Made by a program: the position numbers and the translations under genes
The notes under the pieces: model-generated
Seen by the model: the letters and a program-made list of their open reading frames with translations, nothing else
The model's database searches: none
Told to the model about the DNA's origin: nothing
Shown: positions 1 to 10,100 of the stretch, in pieces
How the letters are laid out: each line of letters begins with the position of its first letter
How positions within the stretch are numbered: position 1 is the first letter of the stretch
NCBI GenBank assembly: GCA_018824085.1
Contig: JAHJHI010000049.1
Location: 19,545 to 83,544, forward strand
DNA: 64,000 bases
Origin: Gammaproteobacteria bacterium
GTDB taxonomy: Bacteria; Pseudomonadota; Gammaproteobacteria; Burkholderiales; Rhodocyclaceae
Reading direction: 5' to 3'

Positions 1-160
1 CGATGCCGAGCAGGCCGTTCTCCGACTGCAGCCACACATCCATGCCTTCCGGAATGTGGTTGGCCACCAGCGTGGGCATGCCGATGCCCAGATTCACGTA
101 GTAGCCGTCGCGCAGCTCCATTGCGGCGCGCCGCGCCATTTCGTCTCGTGTCCAGGCCAT
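1..160 (-). CDS. scoB: 3-oxoacid CoA-transferase subunit B (partial, C-terminus outside window)
   Basis: Only the first 53 codons are present; the gene runs off the left edge. The peptide begins [13 protein letters not shown] and contains [12 protein letters not shown] followed by SENGLLG, where Glu47 matches the catalytic glutamate that carries the covalent CoA thioester in family I CoA-transferases. The start ATG lies one base after the stop of the subunit A gene, so the two are one transcript and probably translationally coupled. The family moves CoA from succinyl-CoA to acetoacetate or a related 3-oxoacid; 3-oxoadipate CoA-transferase (PcaJ) is the main alternative and cannot be excluded from a fragment. 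Confidence 0.88.
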   Translation of the reverse strand, partial: MAWTRDEMARRAAMELRDGYYVNLGIGMPTLVANHIPEGMDVWLQSENGLLGI

Positions 161-161
161 G

Positions 162-860
162 TCAGTGCTGCCTCGTCGTGAGTTTTTCGATCTGCTTCGT
201 CGGCGCGCCATTGACGATGACGCGCTGCACGAAGATGCCCGGCGTGTGGATCTGGTCCGGATCGAGTTCGCCGATCGGCACGATCTCCTCGACCTCGGCG
301 ATCGTCGTGCGTCCCGCCGTCGCCACCATCGGATTGAAGTTGCGCGCGGTCTTGCGGTACACCAGATTGCCGGCGCCATCCGCCTTCCAGGCCTTCACCA
401 GCGACACGTCGGCGATCAGCGCGTGCTCGAGCAGATAGCGGTGACCGCCAAAGTCGCGCGTCTCCTTGCCGTCTGCGACCGGCGTGCCGACACCGGTGCG
501 CGTGTAGAAGGCCGGAATGCCCGCGCCACCGGCGCGCAGCTTTTCGGCCAGGCTGCCCTGCGGCGTCAGTTCCACCTCGAGTTCGCCCGACAGCAGCTGG
601 CGTTCGAACTCGGCGTTCTCGCCGACGTATGACGCGATCATCCGGCGCACCTGGCGGTTGTCGAGCAGCTTGCCGAGCCCGACGCCGTCGATGCCAGCGT
701 TGTTGCTGATGACAGTCAGGTTCGATGCACCGCTGTCCGCCACCGCATCGATCAGCAGTTCCGGAATGCCGCACAGGCCGAAGCCCCCCACCGCCAGTGT
801 CTGGCCATCCGCCAGCAAGCCCTTGAGCGCCGACGCCGCGTCCGCGTAAAGCTTTTTCAT
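162..860 (-). CDS. scoA: 3-oxoacid CoA-transferase subunit A
   Basis: This 232-residue protein carries the CoA-transferase subunit A signature [10 protein letters not shown] at residues 25-34 and GVGT further on, with the usual family length. With subunit B it forms the cytoplasmic enzyme that transfers CoA between succinyl-CoA and a 3-oxoacid, feeding ketone-body or polyhydroxybutyrate-derived acetoacetate into acetyl-CoA. The start chosen is the ATG giving [10 protein letters not shown], because an excellent ribosome site (AAGGAGGAGGCAG) lies directly upstream; the open frame continues further upstream without a comparable site. The stop is separated from the subunit B start by one base. 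The [10 protein letters not shown] motif favours the succinyl-CoA:3-ketoacid type, but the exact substrate is an inference. Confidence 0.9.
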   Translation of the reverse strand: MKKLYADAASALKGLLADGQTLAVGGFGLCGIPELLIDAVADSGASNLTVISNNAGIDGVGLGKLLDNRQVRRMIASYVGENAEFERQLLSGELEVELTPQGSLAEKLRAGGAGIPAFYTRTGVGTPVADGKETRDFGGHRYLLEHALIADVSLVKAWKADGAGNLVYRKTARNFNPMVATAGRTTIAEVEEIVPIGELDPDQIHTPGIFVQRVIVNGAPTKQIEKLTTRQH

Positions 861-1317
861 CTGCCTCCTCCTTGTTGCTTCATGTGCGGTGATCGTGGCG
901 CCCGCGTCGTGTGGCGCCACCGGTCTGCAACAAGGCTTTAGCAAAGCCTGTACCCGCCAGGCCACGCGGCATCGCAACAATCACAACATTCTGTTTTATC
1001 GGGAGTTCAGTGCGTTCCGTGACATGGAATGCTGCGGAGCGCAATCGCGCGTCCGCTCGGCCGGACGCATCACAGTCCGGAAATCGTCCGCCGCAATCAG
1101 ACGTTTTGCGGGTGGCGTCCGGCCTCGGCACCGTCGTCCGTCAATCGTCCGGGACGGTCGGACGCAGTCCGGTTTTGATCCGGCGCGCAGGCACCCGCGC
1201 ACGCCCGCGCGCCGCATGCGGGGTGGTGCCGGGTGGCACGCAATCTGCTGCCTGGGGGAGGGATCGCAGCGATCCGCCCGCGCACACCGGCGCGGGCACG
1301 CACTACGGAGGAGTCAC
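861..1317. promoter_or_regulatory. Divergent intergenic region with repeated GTCCG/CGGAC elements
   Basis: No gene is supported here. The region separates the divergent CoA-transferase operon and cupin gene. A hairpin with arms GGCTTT and AAAGCC lies at 934-948, in the presumed leader of the CoA-transferase operon. Between about 1050 and 1175 the pentamer GTCCG or its complement occurs about nine times, including two inverted repeats CGTCCG...CGGACG at 1050-1067 (6-base spacer) and 1146-1164 (7-base spacer). No convincing sigma-70 hexamers were assigned. Confidence 0.4.
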
Positions 1318-1656
1318 ATGTACGCCAAGCAATTCCACGCCAACGCACTCGACTGGCAACCCAGTGGCATCGACGGCGTGAACTTCAAGGTGCTCGACGG
1401 CGATCCCGCGAGCGGCCCGTCCGTGGTGGTCTATCGTCTCGACCCCGGCTCGGTCATTCCGGCGCACCGCCACACCGAATCCGACGAAGTGGCCTATGTG
1501 CTCGACGGCGACTTCATCGAAGGCGACACCACCCATGAGGCCGGCTCGGTGTTCGCCGCGCCGGCCGGCGTCGAGCATGGCGCGCACCGGACCGAAAGCG
1601 GCTGCACGGTGCTGTTCGTGCTGTCGCGGCAACTGGATTTCGTCGCCAGCGCCTGA
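1318..1656 (+). CDS. Small cupin-domain protein
   Basis: A 112-residue single-domain cupin. Motif 1 is visible as PAHRHTESDEVAYVLDG (metal-ligand candidates His50, His52, Glu57) and motif 2 as GSVFAAPAGVEHGAH (His87, His90). The ATG is preceded by GGAGGAG at good spacing, which decides the start although the frame is open far upstream. Such stand-alone cupins bind a metal ion and include ChrR-like sensor domains and small isomerases or dioxygenases; no substrate can be assigned. It is transcribed away from the CoA-transferase operon and converges on the DUF1345 gene, with only 28 bases between the stop codons. Confidence 0.8.
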   Translation: MYAKQFHANALDWQPSGIDGVNFKVLDGDPASGPSVVVYRLDPGSVIPAHRHTESDEVAYVLDGDFIEGDTTHEAGSVFAAPAGVEHGAHRTESGCTVLFVLSRQLDFVASA

Positions 1657-1684
1657 GCCGGGCGCCGCGCCCGCACCTCGTGGT

Positions 1685-2377
1685 TCAGGCCAGACCGGCC
1701 ACGATGTTCACGGTGAGCGCAATGATGACGACGTTGAAGAAGAACGCCAGAACGCCGTGCATCAGCGCGAAGCGCCGCAGTGCGCGGCCGGTGATCTGGA
1801 TGTCGGACACCTGGAAGGTCATGCCGATGACGAAGGCGAAGTACATGAAGTCCCAGTAGTCGGGTTCATCGGCGCCGGGAAACGCCAGCCCGGGTGGCGA
1901 GGTGCGCCGCGGATCGTGGTACTGGTGCGCGTAGTGCAGCGCGAACAGCGTGTTCACGAACACCCAGGTGAGCACGATGGTGCTGCAGGAGAGCAATACC
2001 TTCAGCGGCGCGTCCGCGCTTTTCGAGCCGAGCTCCAGACCGAGCGCGACCAGTGTCGCCAGCGTGACGACGAGGCCGGTGCCGAGCACGACCCATCGCC
2101 CCTCCTGCGCCTGTTCCGCGCGCGCCCGCATGGAACGCAGCGTCGAGCGCGCCATCATCCGGACGATCAGCAGCAGGAAGAACAGCGATGCTGCATTGAA
2201 CGCGAGCAGCAGGCCGCGCGCCGGCGCGTGCAGGTCCGTGAATGCAAGGAGCATGAGCACGAAAACGCCGGCGGCGGATGACAGTCCGGGGTGGTTCAGC
2301 ACGTGGCGGGCGCGGTGGCGCAGGCGCTCGCGCCAGGTGCGCCGGGAGGCGGTCGGGAGGTTCATGCCCGCCATCAT
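1685..2377 (-). CDS. DUF1345 family inner-membrane protein
   Basis: About 230 residues with five hydrophobic segments (near residues 34-50, 54-75, 93-115, 127-150 and 205-228). The family signature is clear: FALHYAHQYH followed by EPDYWDFMYFAFVIGMTFQVSD and a closing FFFNVVIIALTVNI. DUF1345 proteins are uncharacterised integral membrane proteins of proteobacteria. The exact start is uncertain because several Met codons occur in the first five residues (MMAGMNLP) and none has a strong ribosome site. It lies downstream of the TpsB gene on the same strand, 39 bases beyond its stop, with a palindrome between them, so co-transcription is possible but functional linkage is doubtful. Confidence 0.8.
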   Translation of the reverse strand: MMAGMNLPTASRRTWRERLRHRARHVLNHPGLSSAAGVFVLMLLAFTDLHAPARGLLLAFNAASLFFLLLIVRMMARSTLRSMRARAEQAQEGRWVVLGTGLVVTLATLVALGLELGSKSADAPLKVLLSCSTIVLTWVFVNTLFALHYAHQYHDPRRTSPPGLAFPGADEPDYWDFMYFAFVIGMTFQVSDIQITGRALRRFALMHGVLAFFFNVVIIALTVNIVAGLA

Positions 2378-2391
2378 TCCACGACTTCACG

Positions 2392-2411
2392 ACGGCCGGC
2401 ATGCCGGCCGT
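2392..2411. repeat. Perfect 20-bp palindrome between tpsB and the DUF1345 gene
   Basis: The sequence ACGGCCGGCA followed by its exact reverse complement occupies the short gap between the two minus-strand genes. It can form a strong hairpin in the transcript but is not followed by a T-run on either strand. It may act as a processing or partial termination element or be a small dispersed palindromic repeat. Confidence 0.5.
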
Positions 2412-2416
2412 CCCGG

Positions 2417-4105
2417 TCAGAACACCTGGGCGACGATCTGCACGTTCACGTAGTAGCCGCGCGGCTCCTGTATGCGACTGCGGATGGGCAGGCCGAAGGT
2501 GATGCGCGCCGACACGTTGTCGTTGATGTTGGCGTTCAGCCCCCAGCCATAGCCGGCCAGCGTGTCGGTGCCACGGGAGGAACCGATGGGCCTGAACGGC
2601 TGCGTCGCGCCGTAGTCGAGGAACAGGAATCCGCTGGTGCGTATCGGGGCGACCGGTGCCTGGGGCAGCGGGTGATGCAGTTCGACCGATGCGGTGAAGC
2701 CCTTGTCGCCGCTGAACAGGCCGGTCTGGTAACCGCGCACGCTGCCGTCGCCGCCGATGAGGAACTGTTCGCTCGACGTGAGGTTCTCGTCCGGCGAGTA
2801 CTGGAAGGCAACGGTGTTGTGCAGCGACCAGCCTTCGGCGAAGTCCTGCACCCGCCGCACGTTGCCGCGCCATACGCGGAACGACGTGGCGACGATGTCG
2901 TCGAGCGGCTCGGCCTTGCCGTCCGCGTAGGTGATGGTGCCGGTCCAGATGCGGTCCTTCTCCCACCACTGGGCGTCCAGGCCGATCGACACGTCATCGA
3001 TGTCGGTCGACTGGAACAGCCGGCTCTCGATCCAGCTTTCGGTCTTGCGCGTCTTCGCGCCTGCCAGCACGTCGAGCTGGTACTGCCGCCCGATCAGCAC
3101 CGGATGGCGCAGCAGCGCGGTCCACGCCGTCGACTCGCCGCGTATGTCGAGCCGCGCGAACGAGCCGCGGACGATGTGCGTCTCGTCGTTGAACCAGGAC
3201 AGCGTCAGGCGCGTGCCGTAGAGGCCGAGCGGAACGCTGTACGAAAGCGCCCGCCCCTTGTGGCCTTCGGCCCCGACCAGCGTCACGCCGAGCGCGTCGC
3301 GAAAGCCGAACAGGCTGCGGTTCTGGTAGAAGGCGCCGGCGCGATAGACGCCGGTGGACGGACTGCCGCTGGTATCGGCGAACAAACGCAGCTCGTGGCG
3401 CGGCGGCTCGGTCACCGTCAGCGCGATGTCGGTTTCGGCAAACTTCGCACCCGGCATCAGCTCGGCCCGCAGCTGTACGTCCTGGCTGCGGTTGAAACGC
3501 ATCATGCTGCGCTCCAGCGCATCGACATCGGCCAGCTCACCCGGCTGCTGGCCGAGCCGCGCGAGGATGAAGTCGCTGGAGGTGCTGTCGTTGCCCGTCA
3601 TCGCGACCTGACCGATCCGCCCCTCCACCAGCTTGATCCTGAGCACGCCGTCAGCCACTTCCTGCGCCGGCAGCACGGCCTGTGCGGTCGGCACGCCGCG
3701 TTCGCGATACACGGCGTTGATCCGGTCCACCAGCGCCTGCACTTCGCCCAGCGTGACCTCGCGGCCTTCGAGCGGTGCGGCCATGCCGCGCAGCATGTCG
3801 ACCGGCAGCAGTTCCGACTTCGTGAAGTCGATGCGTTTGAGCAGAAAGCTCGCGCCCGCCGCGGCCGGAGCAGCCGGCGCCGGCGTCAGCGCGTCGCTGT
3901 CCACGGCCGGCGCCCCCTCAGGGCGCCGCTGGCGCTCCTCGAGCAGACGGCGCTCCAGATCGCGCGAGCGCTCCTGGATGACGCCCGGATCGGCCGACGA
4001 CGGCAGCTGCGGCTTTTCCTGCGCCTGCACGGCGCCGGCCAGCATCAATGAGCACAGCGCGAGCGCCGATCGTGTACCGCGGTACTGTCGCTGCGTGCGC
4101 TTCAC
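2417..4105 (-). CDS. TpsB transporter of two-partner secretion (ShlB/FhaC/HecB family)
   Basis: A 562-residue outer-membrane protein with a signal peptide (cleavage probably after VQA, residue 28), a charged helix near residues 44-61, POTRA modules from about 87 to 235, and a C-terminal 16-strand barrel ending in Phe, as usual for BAM substrates. The conserved loop-6 motif VRGY is at residues 456-459 in the context GGDGSVRGYQ. It should recognise the TPS domain of the exoprotein encoded upstream and export it across the outer membrane. The start is GTG, overlapping the upstream stop as GTGA, with AGGAGG eight bases upstream; this implies translational coupling to the exoprotein gene. Length and motifs match the Omp85/TpsB family well. 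Confidence 0.95.
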   Translation of the reverse strand: MKRTQRQYRGTRSALALCSLMLAGAVQAQEKPQLPSSADPGVIQERSRDLERRLLEERQRRPEGAPAVDSDALTPAPAAPAAAGASFLLKRIDFTKSELLPVDMLRGMAAPLEGREVTLGEVQALVDRINAVYRERGVPTAQAVLPAQEVADGVLRIKLVEGRIGQVAMTGNDSTSSDFILARLGQQPGELADVDALERSMMRFNRSQDVQLRAELMPGAKFAETDIALTVTEPPRHELRLFADTSGSPSTGVYRAGAFYQNRSLFGFRDALGVTLVGAEGHKGRALSYSVPLGLYGTRLTLSWFNDETHIVRGSFARLDIRGESTAWTALLRHPVLIGRQYQLDVLAGAKTRKTESWIESRLFQSTDIDDVSIGLDAQWWEKDRIWTGTITYADGKAEPLDDIVATSFRVWRGNVRRVQDFAEGWSLHNTVAFQYSPDENLTSSEQFLIGGDGSVRGYQTGLFSGDKGFTASVELHHPLPQAPVAPIRTSGFLFLDYGATQPFRPIGSSRGTDTLAGYGWGLNANINDNVSARITFGLPIRSRIQEPRGYYVNVQIVAQVF

Positions 4106-7100
4106 TGAACCGCCTCCTCTTCTTCTGCCTTGCGCCGTGCTTCAGCTTCTTCCTCGGTTTCTTCCTCGCCCGAATTCACCGCCGGAATGTCCAGCGGAAT
4201 GTTGATGGCGAGCGACGGCAGTTGCGGCACCTGCCCTTCGGCCGACTGCCTGTCCGGCGTATCGACACGGGTGACGATGAGCTCCCGCGACTGCTCGCGT
4301 CCGCTGAAGTCGAGCACGTTGTTCATCACCACCTCGTGCAGCGGATCGCGCATCACCACGTAGGGGTCCGTCACCAGCAACCACTGGTCGAGGTACATGT
4401 CGTTGAAACGCTTGCCAGGATGGTGCAGCTGCACGTCGGCCGGCAGCACGACGGTCGTCAGGTTGTCCATATAGACGTCGGTGACCGGGTTGCTGAAGCG
4501 CGCGCGATTGCCGATGCGGCCTTCATCGATGCGCAGCCAACCGCGCTCCATGTGGACCTTCGCGTCAAGCGCGTCGAAGCGGTCGAAATGCACGCCGACG
4601 GCACTGTTGATCGCCAGATTCACCCAGGTGGCGGGCGCGCCGTTGCGGCCGGTGGCCCGCATCGCGAGTGCGGCGTCGTCACGCGTGTGCACGATGCGCG
4701 CGCTGACCGAGTTCGAATTGAAGGTCAGCGAACGCCCGACGCTGAGCGTACCCAGATTCAGGTCGTTCTTCGCCGACAGCGACAGGATGTCGCCGGTGAT
4801 GCGCGACACGCTGACGCTGCCGTTGACCGACTCCAGCGTGACGCCGTTGCCGGCCGTCACCGCGTCCATGATGATGTCGCTCTCCGCGATGACGGTGGTG
4901 CTGCCCGCGTCTGCCGTCGCCTCGAGCACGGTGACCTTGCCGTCTGCGAGCAGGTCGATGTTGCCCAGCCTCGAATGCACGGTGCCCTTGTTGATGTCGC
5001 CTGCCGCCGCGATGCGCACGTCGCGCAGCGCTTCGACGCTGCCGATCTCGACGTCGTCACGCTCGTCGATGTTGAGCCCGCCGGCGGTACTGATGGCGTC
5101 GATCTTCGCGATGTCGGTTTCCAGCGCGTCGGCCGGCGCACCCGGCGCGCCGCCGTTCCAGCTCGCTCCGCCGGCACCGCCCGAGGCGTCCAGCCGCACG
5201 CCGGCGCCGGCCGTGGCCGCCACGAGGTCGTAGGTGCCGGCGTCGCCGCCGTCGAGGATGCGGCTGCCGGTGGTGATGCGGATCGCATCCGCGGTGGCGT
5301 TGTTGCTGGCCTCGATGCGGCCCACGACGACGTCGCCGGCGGCGTCGATGGCAACCGTGCCGTCCTGTGCGCGCAGCACTGCGCCGTCCGCCATCAGGTA
5401 GCGCCCGGCATCGACCGAAATGTCGTTCGTCGCGCTCACCTGCGCGGCGTCCTGCACCAGATCGCCGTCCGCGCGCAGCGCGACGGAACCGCCGCTGCTC
5501 ACGTCACCGCCCAGGTGCAGCGTGCCGGCCGGCGCGGCCAGCGACACGTTGCCGCCCGCGCTGACGGTGCCGGTTGCCAGATCGGGCGACAGGCCGATCT
5601 CGACCGCCGCCGTGCCCGACAGATGCGCCTCGTCGGCGGCGTTCACGTTGACCGCGCTGCCGTCGCCGAGACTGACTAACATCGCCTGTCCGGCCGCGCC
5701 GACGCTGCCGGACAGCGAGCGCAGGTCGATGTCGCCGTCGGCGCTCTGCAGCGCCACCGCACGCTGCGTGCCGCGTGCATCGAGAATGCTGCCGGCACTG
5801 ACCAGATGGATGCCACCGCTGCCCGCGAACATTTCGGCGACGCGCATGGTGCCGCTCAGTTCGTTCAGCCAGATGCCGCTGGCGGCGCGCGCGGTCAGCA
5901 GCGCGCTGTCGCCCAGATCGATGCTGATCGGACGCGCCGCGCTGCCGATGGCGCCCTGCCCCGACTCCAGGATGGTGTCGCCGCCGCGCAGGTTCGGCGC
6001 GGCGCCGATGCCGGCGTCGACAATGCCGCCCGACACCTTGAGACGGATCGTCTTGCTGTAGTCGATGCCGCCGCCGGTGGCGTCCAGCGACACCAGATTG
6101 ATGTCGCCCGGGAACACCGTACCGTTGCGCTCGTAGTCATCGGCGCCGAGGAAGACGTGGCCGCGCGCATTGACCGTCACGCTGCCGCCCGCGCTGGTGG
6201 CGATGTCGACGTCGTCGCGCTTGAGCACGGTCGCCGTCTTCGCGACGGCGTCGATCGCGACGTCGTCCGCCTCGGCGGCCGACAGGATGCGCCGCTGCTC
6301 GGCGGACAGCGTGGCCAGGCTGGAGATATCGACCGTGAACTGGCCCTCGTCGCGGCCGACCCCGCCATTGGCGCCGGTGGCGTTGAGCACGATGTGGCGA
6401 CCGACGATGTTCGGCTGTTCGATGCGCGTTTCCGTGTCCGGCGTCGACTTGTTGTAGATCGCGGCACTGACGCCGTAGCGCACCTGGTTGTCGCTCCACA
6501 CGTGCGTGCCGTCGGCGATGCCGGCGGCCATCGTGTCACCCGCGGCCACCGTGTCGTAGCTGAAAGTTGCCGAGTAGTCCGAAGCGGTGCCGGTCGCCAG
6601 CGCAACACCCAGACCGCCCAGCTCGTCGTGCAGCGTGCGCAGACGCTGCGACGCCGTCGCCGCGTCGTAGGCATCGGCGCGATAGACGTAGCCGCCCGGA
6701 TTGTTCGCGTCCTCGGTGAGCTGCACATTGCGCAGCGACCAGTATTCGCGATAGTCGCGCTCGATCTGCGCCTTGTGCGCCGCCAGCGCCTCGTCGAGGC
6801 TGTCGCCGGCGCCGTCCGATTCGCGCAGGCGCAGGTCGCTCCACAGCTGGTCGAGGTCGCCTTCGGCGCGCGTGTCGCGCGTCTCGTTGCGGTTGCCGTC
6901 GGTGATGCGGCCATTGCCAGCGGTCAGCGTCACGTCGCCCGTGAGCGACTCGACCTTCTCCAGCTGCATGTCGCCGTCCGGCTGCATCAGGTTGATGTCG
7001 CCATTGGCCAGTGCGTTGATGCCGCCCTGCACGCTGGCTTCGGTCTGCACCACGAGCGCCTGCGAGGCGCTGCCGATCTGCCCGGACGACGCCACCAGAT

Positions 7101-10100
7101 CGACGCCGCCGCCGCTGACCCGCACCGTATTGCCGGCGCCAGCCGCAACAATGTCGCGGTCCGCCTGCAGGAACACCCGCCCGTCGCTGTCGGTACGCAC
7201 GCCGGCGACGCGCATGTCGCCCGACACCTCGCGCAGCCCGACGTCGCCCGTCGCGGTGAGCGCCGTCACCGTGCCGCCCAGCATGTCCAGCTGCAGCGGT
7301 GTCAGCGTGCTGCCGATGCCGGTCGCCGCGCGCAGCACGACGGAAGGCGCGGAAATCACACCGCGCACGCTTTCGGAATCGATGGCGCCGCCCGCCTGTC
7401 CGCGCCCGGCGGTGGAGTCCATCGTCACGGTGCCGGTGCGGTTGGTCACGCCGCCGTTGACGATGATGCCGCCGCCGCTGCGCACGTCTATCTGGCCGCT
7501 GTCGTAGCCGATGAACTTGACCGGAATGGAATAGTCGCCCTTGACCGTGTGCGTGTTGTAGCGCTTGGCGCCGGTTTCCGTCCATACCTCGTGGGTATGC
7601 CACTTCCAGATGCACAGGAAGGCCGAACATTCGGAGTCATTCACCTCCCAGTCGTTGAAGGACGTCGTCACGTCGCGCCGCTGGTAGCGGTAGGTCGTGT
7701 CGCCCATGCCGGTATCGATCTTCGTGTACTCGCCCTCGGACAGCGGCGTCGGATCGTCCCAGGTCTTGTGGTCGGTTCTGTCCTCGAGCGACCAGTTGCC
7801 GTCGAAGAACCAGAACTTCGTTTCCTTCTCGTACTTTTCGTAGGTGTTCGTCGTGTTGCGCTGGCCGGTGACCCAGGTGTAGGTCTGACCGGTCACCGGC
7901 GCGTAGGCCGAATTGCGCGTGTTCGCCGTCGTGACCGTCGTGTTGGCGAGAACGATGTCGCCCAGCTTGTCCTTCGTGACGACATCGGTGCCCAGCCGCG
8001 TGATCTCGCGGGTGACCGGCGCCAGGCTGTTGTAGTAGGCCGTCGTCTTCGTGCTGGCCTGCCCCGGACTGGTCACGATGCCGCCGGCGCCGCCGTTGGC
8101 GCGCGGGTCCCAGCGGCGCAGGAAGTCGGTGATGCGGATGCGCCCTTCGATGTCGTTGCCGGTATCCAGCCCGGTGATGACCAGATCCTTGCCGGTGGTG
8201 TTGTCGATGTCGAAGCGGCCGTAGCCGTCCATCGCCTCGATGCGTCCGCCGCCGGTATTCAGGATTTCCCCGACCAGCTCCAGCTTGCCGCCCTCGACCT
8301 TCACCGGTTCGAGTTCGATGCGATCGAGTTCGGCATTGAAGAAGGCGACGATGTTGCCCGACGTGTCGCGAATGCGGAAACGCGGATCCGCGGGCTTCTG
8401 GCCGCTGCTGGCGACCAGCGTGTCGTAGGTGGACTTGGCCAGCGCCAGCGTGGTGTCCACCCGGCTGGAACCGACTTCCAGCGTCACGGTAGCGTCGTTG
8501 CCGACGATGATGCTGCGGTCCGGGAGGCCGCTTTGCAGCAGGCCGTTGATGTTCAGGTAGCGCGCGCTGATGAAGATGTTGTTGCCGGCGATGGTCGGGC
8601 CGCCGGTGCCGTCGCGCTGCTGCGTCGTCGAGCCGCTGCCCGAGCCACCGTCCTCGAAGTCGTTCGCCAGTCCGCCGCTGTTGCCGCTCGGCGTGCGCGT
8701 GCCGCCCCACATGTCGCGCGGGTTGCCGGCCGTATGATAGAAGGCCGACGGCGAGCTGAACACGAAGTCGCGTCCGGCCGTGATGTTGATCGTCGCCGCC
8801 TGGATGTTCGGCGCGGTCAGCGGGTTCAGCGGGTCCTTCGGCTGCACCAGCACGCTGCCGCGCTCGCTCTCCAGCGTCACCACGCCGAGCATGTTGCTGA
8901 TGTCGCCCACCACTTCGATGTCCGGTGCGCGCGTGTCGCCGTCCGCCGGCACGAAGGTGTTGCGCACGGTGATGGACGGCGCCGGCGAATTGGGCGCGAT
9001 CTTCACGTCGGCGAAGTTCGCGCTGCCGCCCTGGTTGCGGTCATTGAGCGCGCCGTTGATCTGCGCGGTGGTCGGATTCGTGCCGGCCACGTTCAGGATG
9101 GCCACGCCGTTGAGCGTCAGGCGCCCGGTCGCGTCCTCGGGAATCGTCAGCGCGTCGGTGCGCAGGAAGGACGACGTGTTGTTGATGATTTCGATCTTCG
9201 CTTCGCCACGCGCATTCAGCCGGCCGTTGCCGGCCAGGCTGTCGCCGATGACGTTGATGTTGCCGCCGCGCGCGTCGACCTCGGGCATGACGATGAAGGC
9301 CGCGTTGGATACCGACGCATTGGCGCCGCCGCCCGGGAACAGGTCTTCCATCTGCAGTTCGAGAAAGTTGATCTCGGCGGTCAGCGCGGCGACGGTTTCC
9401 GGATTGCTCGCGTCACCGCCGGTGCTCGACGTACCGGTGTAGTTGCCGCGGATTTCCTTCAGCGCATTGATGCGCGTGCGCAGATTGCCCTGCAGGTTCT
9501 CCACCGTCAGCGTCGGCAGATCCATGCCGTCGGAACGGGTGATCCAGTACGACTTGCTGACCGTGTCATAGGTGCAGCCGGCGGTACCCGGCGTGCGGCA
9601 CTTCGCATCCTGCCCGTCACGCGGCACCTGCACGCTCACCGTCAGCGTCGGCGCCCCGGAGCCCGACTCGTTGATCGTCATCAGCTGCTGGTTCTGGATG
9701 CCGGCGTCGACCAGGCCGCTCACCGTCACGCCGGACGAGGAGTTCTCGATGCTGCGTCCGCTGTTCGATTCGATCGACACGTCTCCGCCGCCGAACAGGT
9801 TGCTCACGCCGCTGGCCACGGCGCTCGCCGCCTGGTCGTACAGATCCTTCGCCACGCCCTGGCCGTCGACACGGTGGCCGAAGCCCTTGTCGGCCGTCAG
9901 ATTCACGTCCTTCACGCTGCGCAGGCTGCCGTCGATCCGGATCGTGGCCGTCTGGTTCAGCAGCGCGTCGGCGCCCCAGTCGTCGCTGGAAATCGGCACC
10001 AGAGAATTGTTGTACAGATCGGCACGCGCCACGCTGGAAAACCTGTTGCGCACGCCGTCCGCGTCGCGCCCGGCGCCGACGTTGATGAAACCGTCGGCGC

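Noticed and set aside
4102..4600. Possible CdiA-type toxin end and immunity gene at the 3' end of tpsA.
   Set aside because: No VENN motif or toxin-like domain is seen, the protein ends in an acidic tail, and tpsB follows directly with no small immunity gene.
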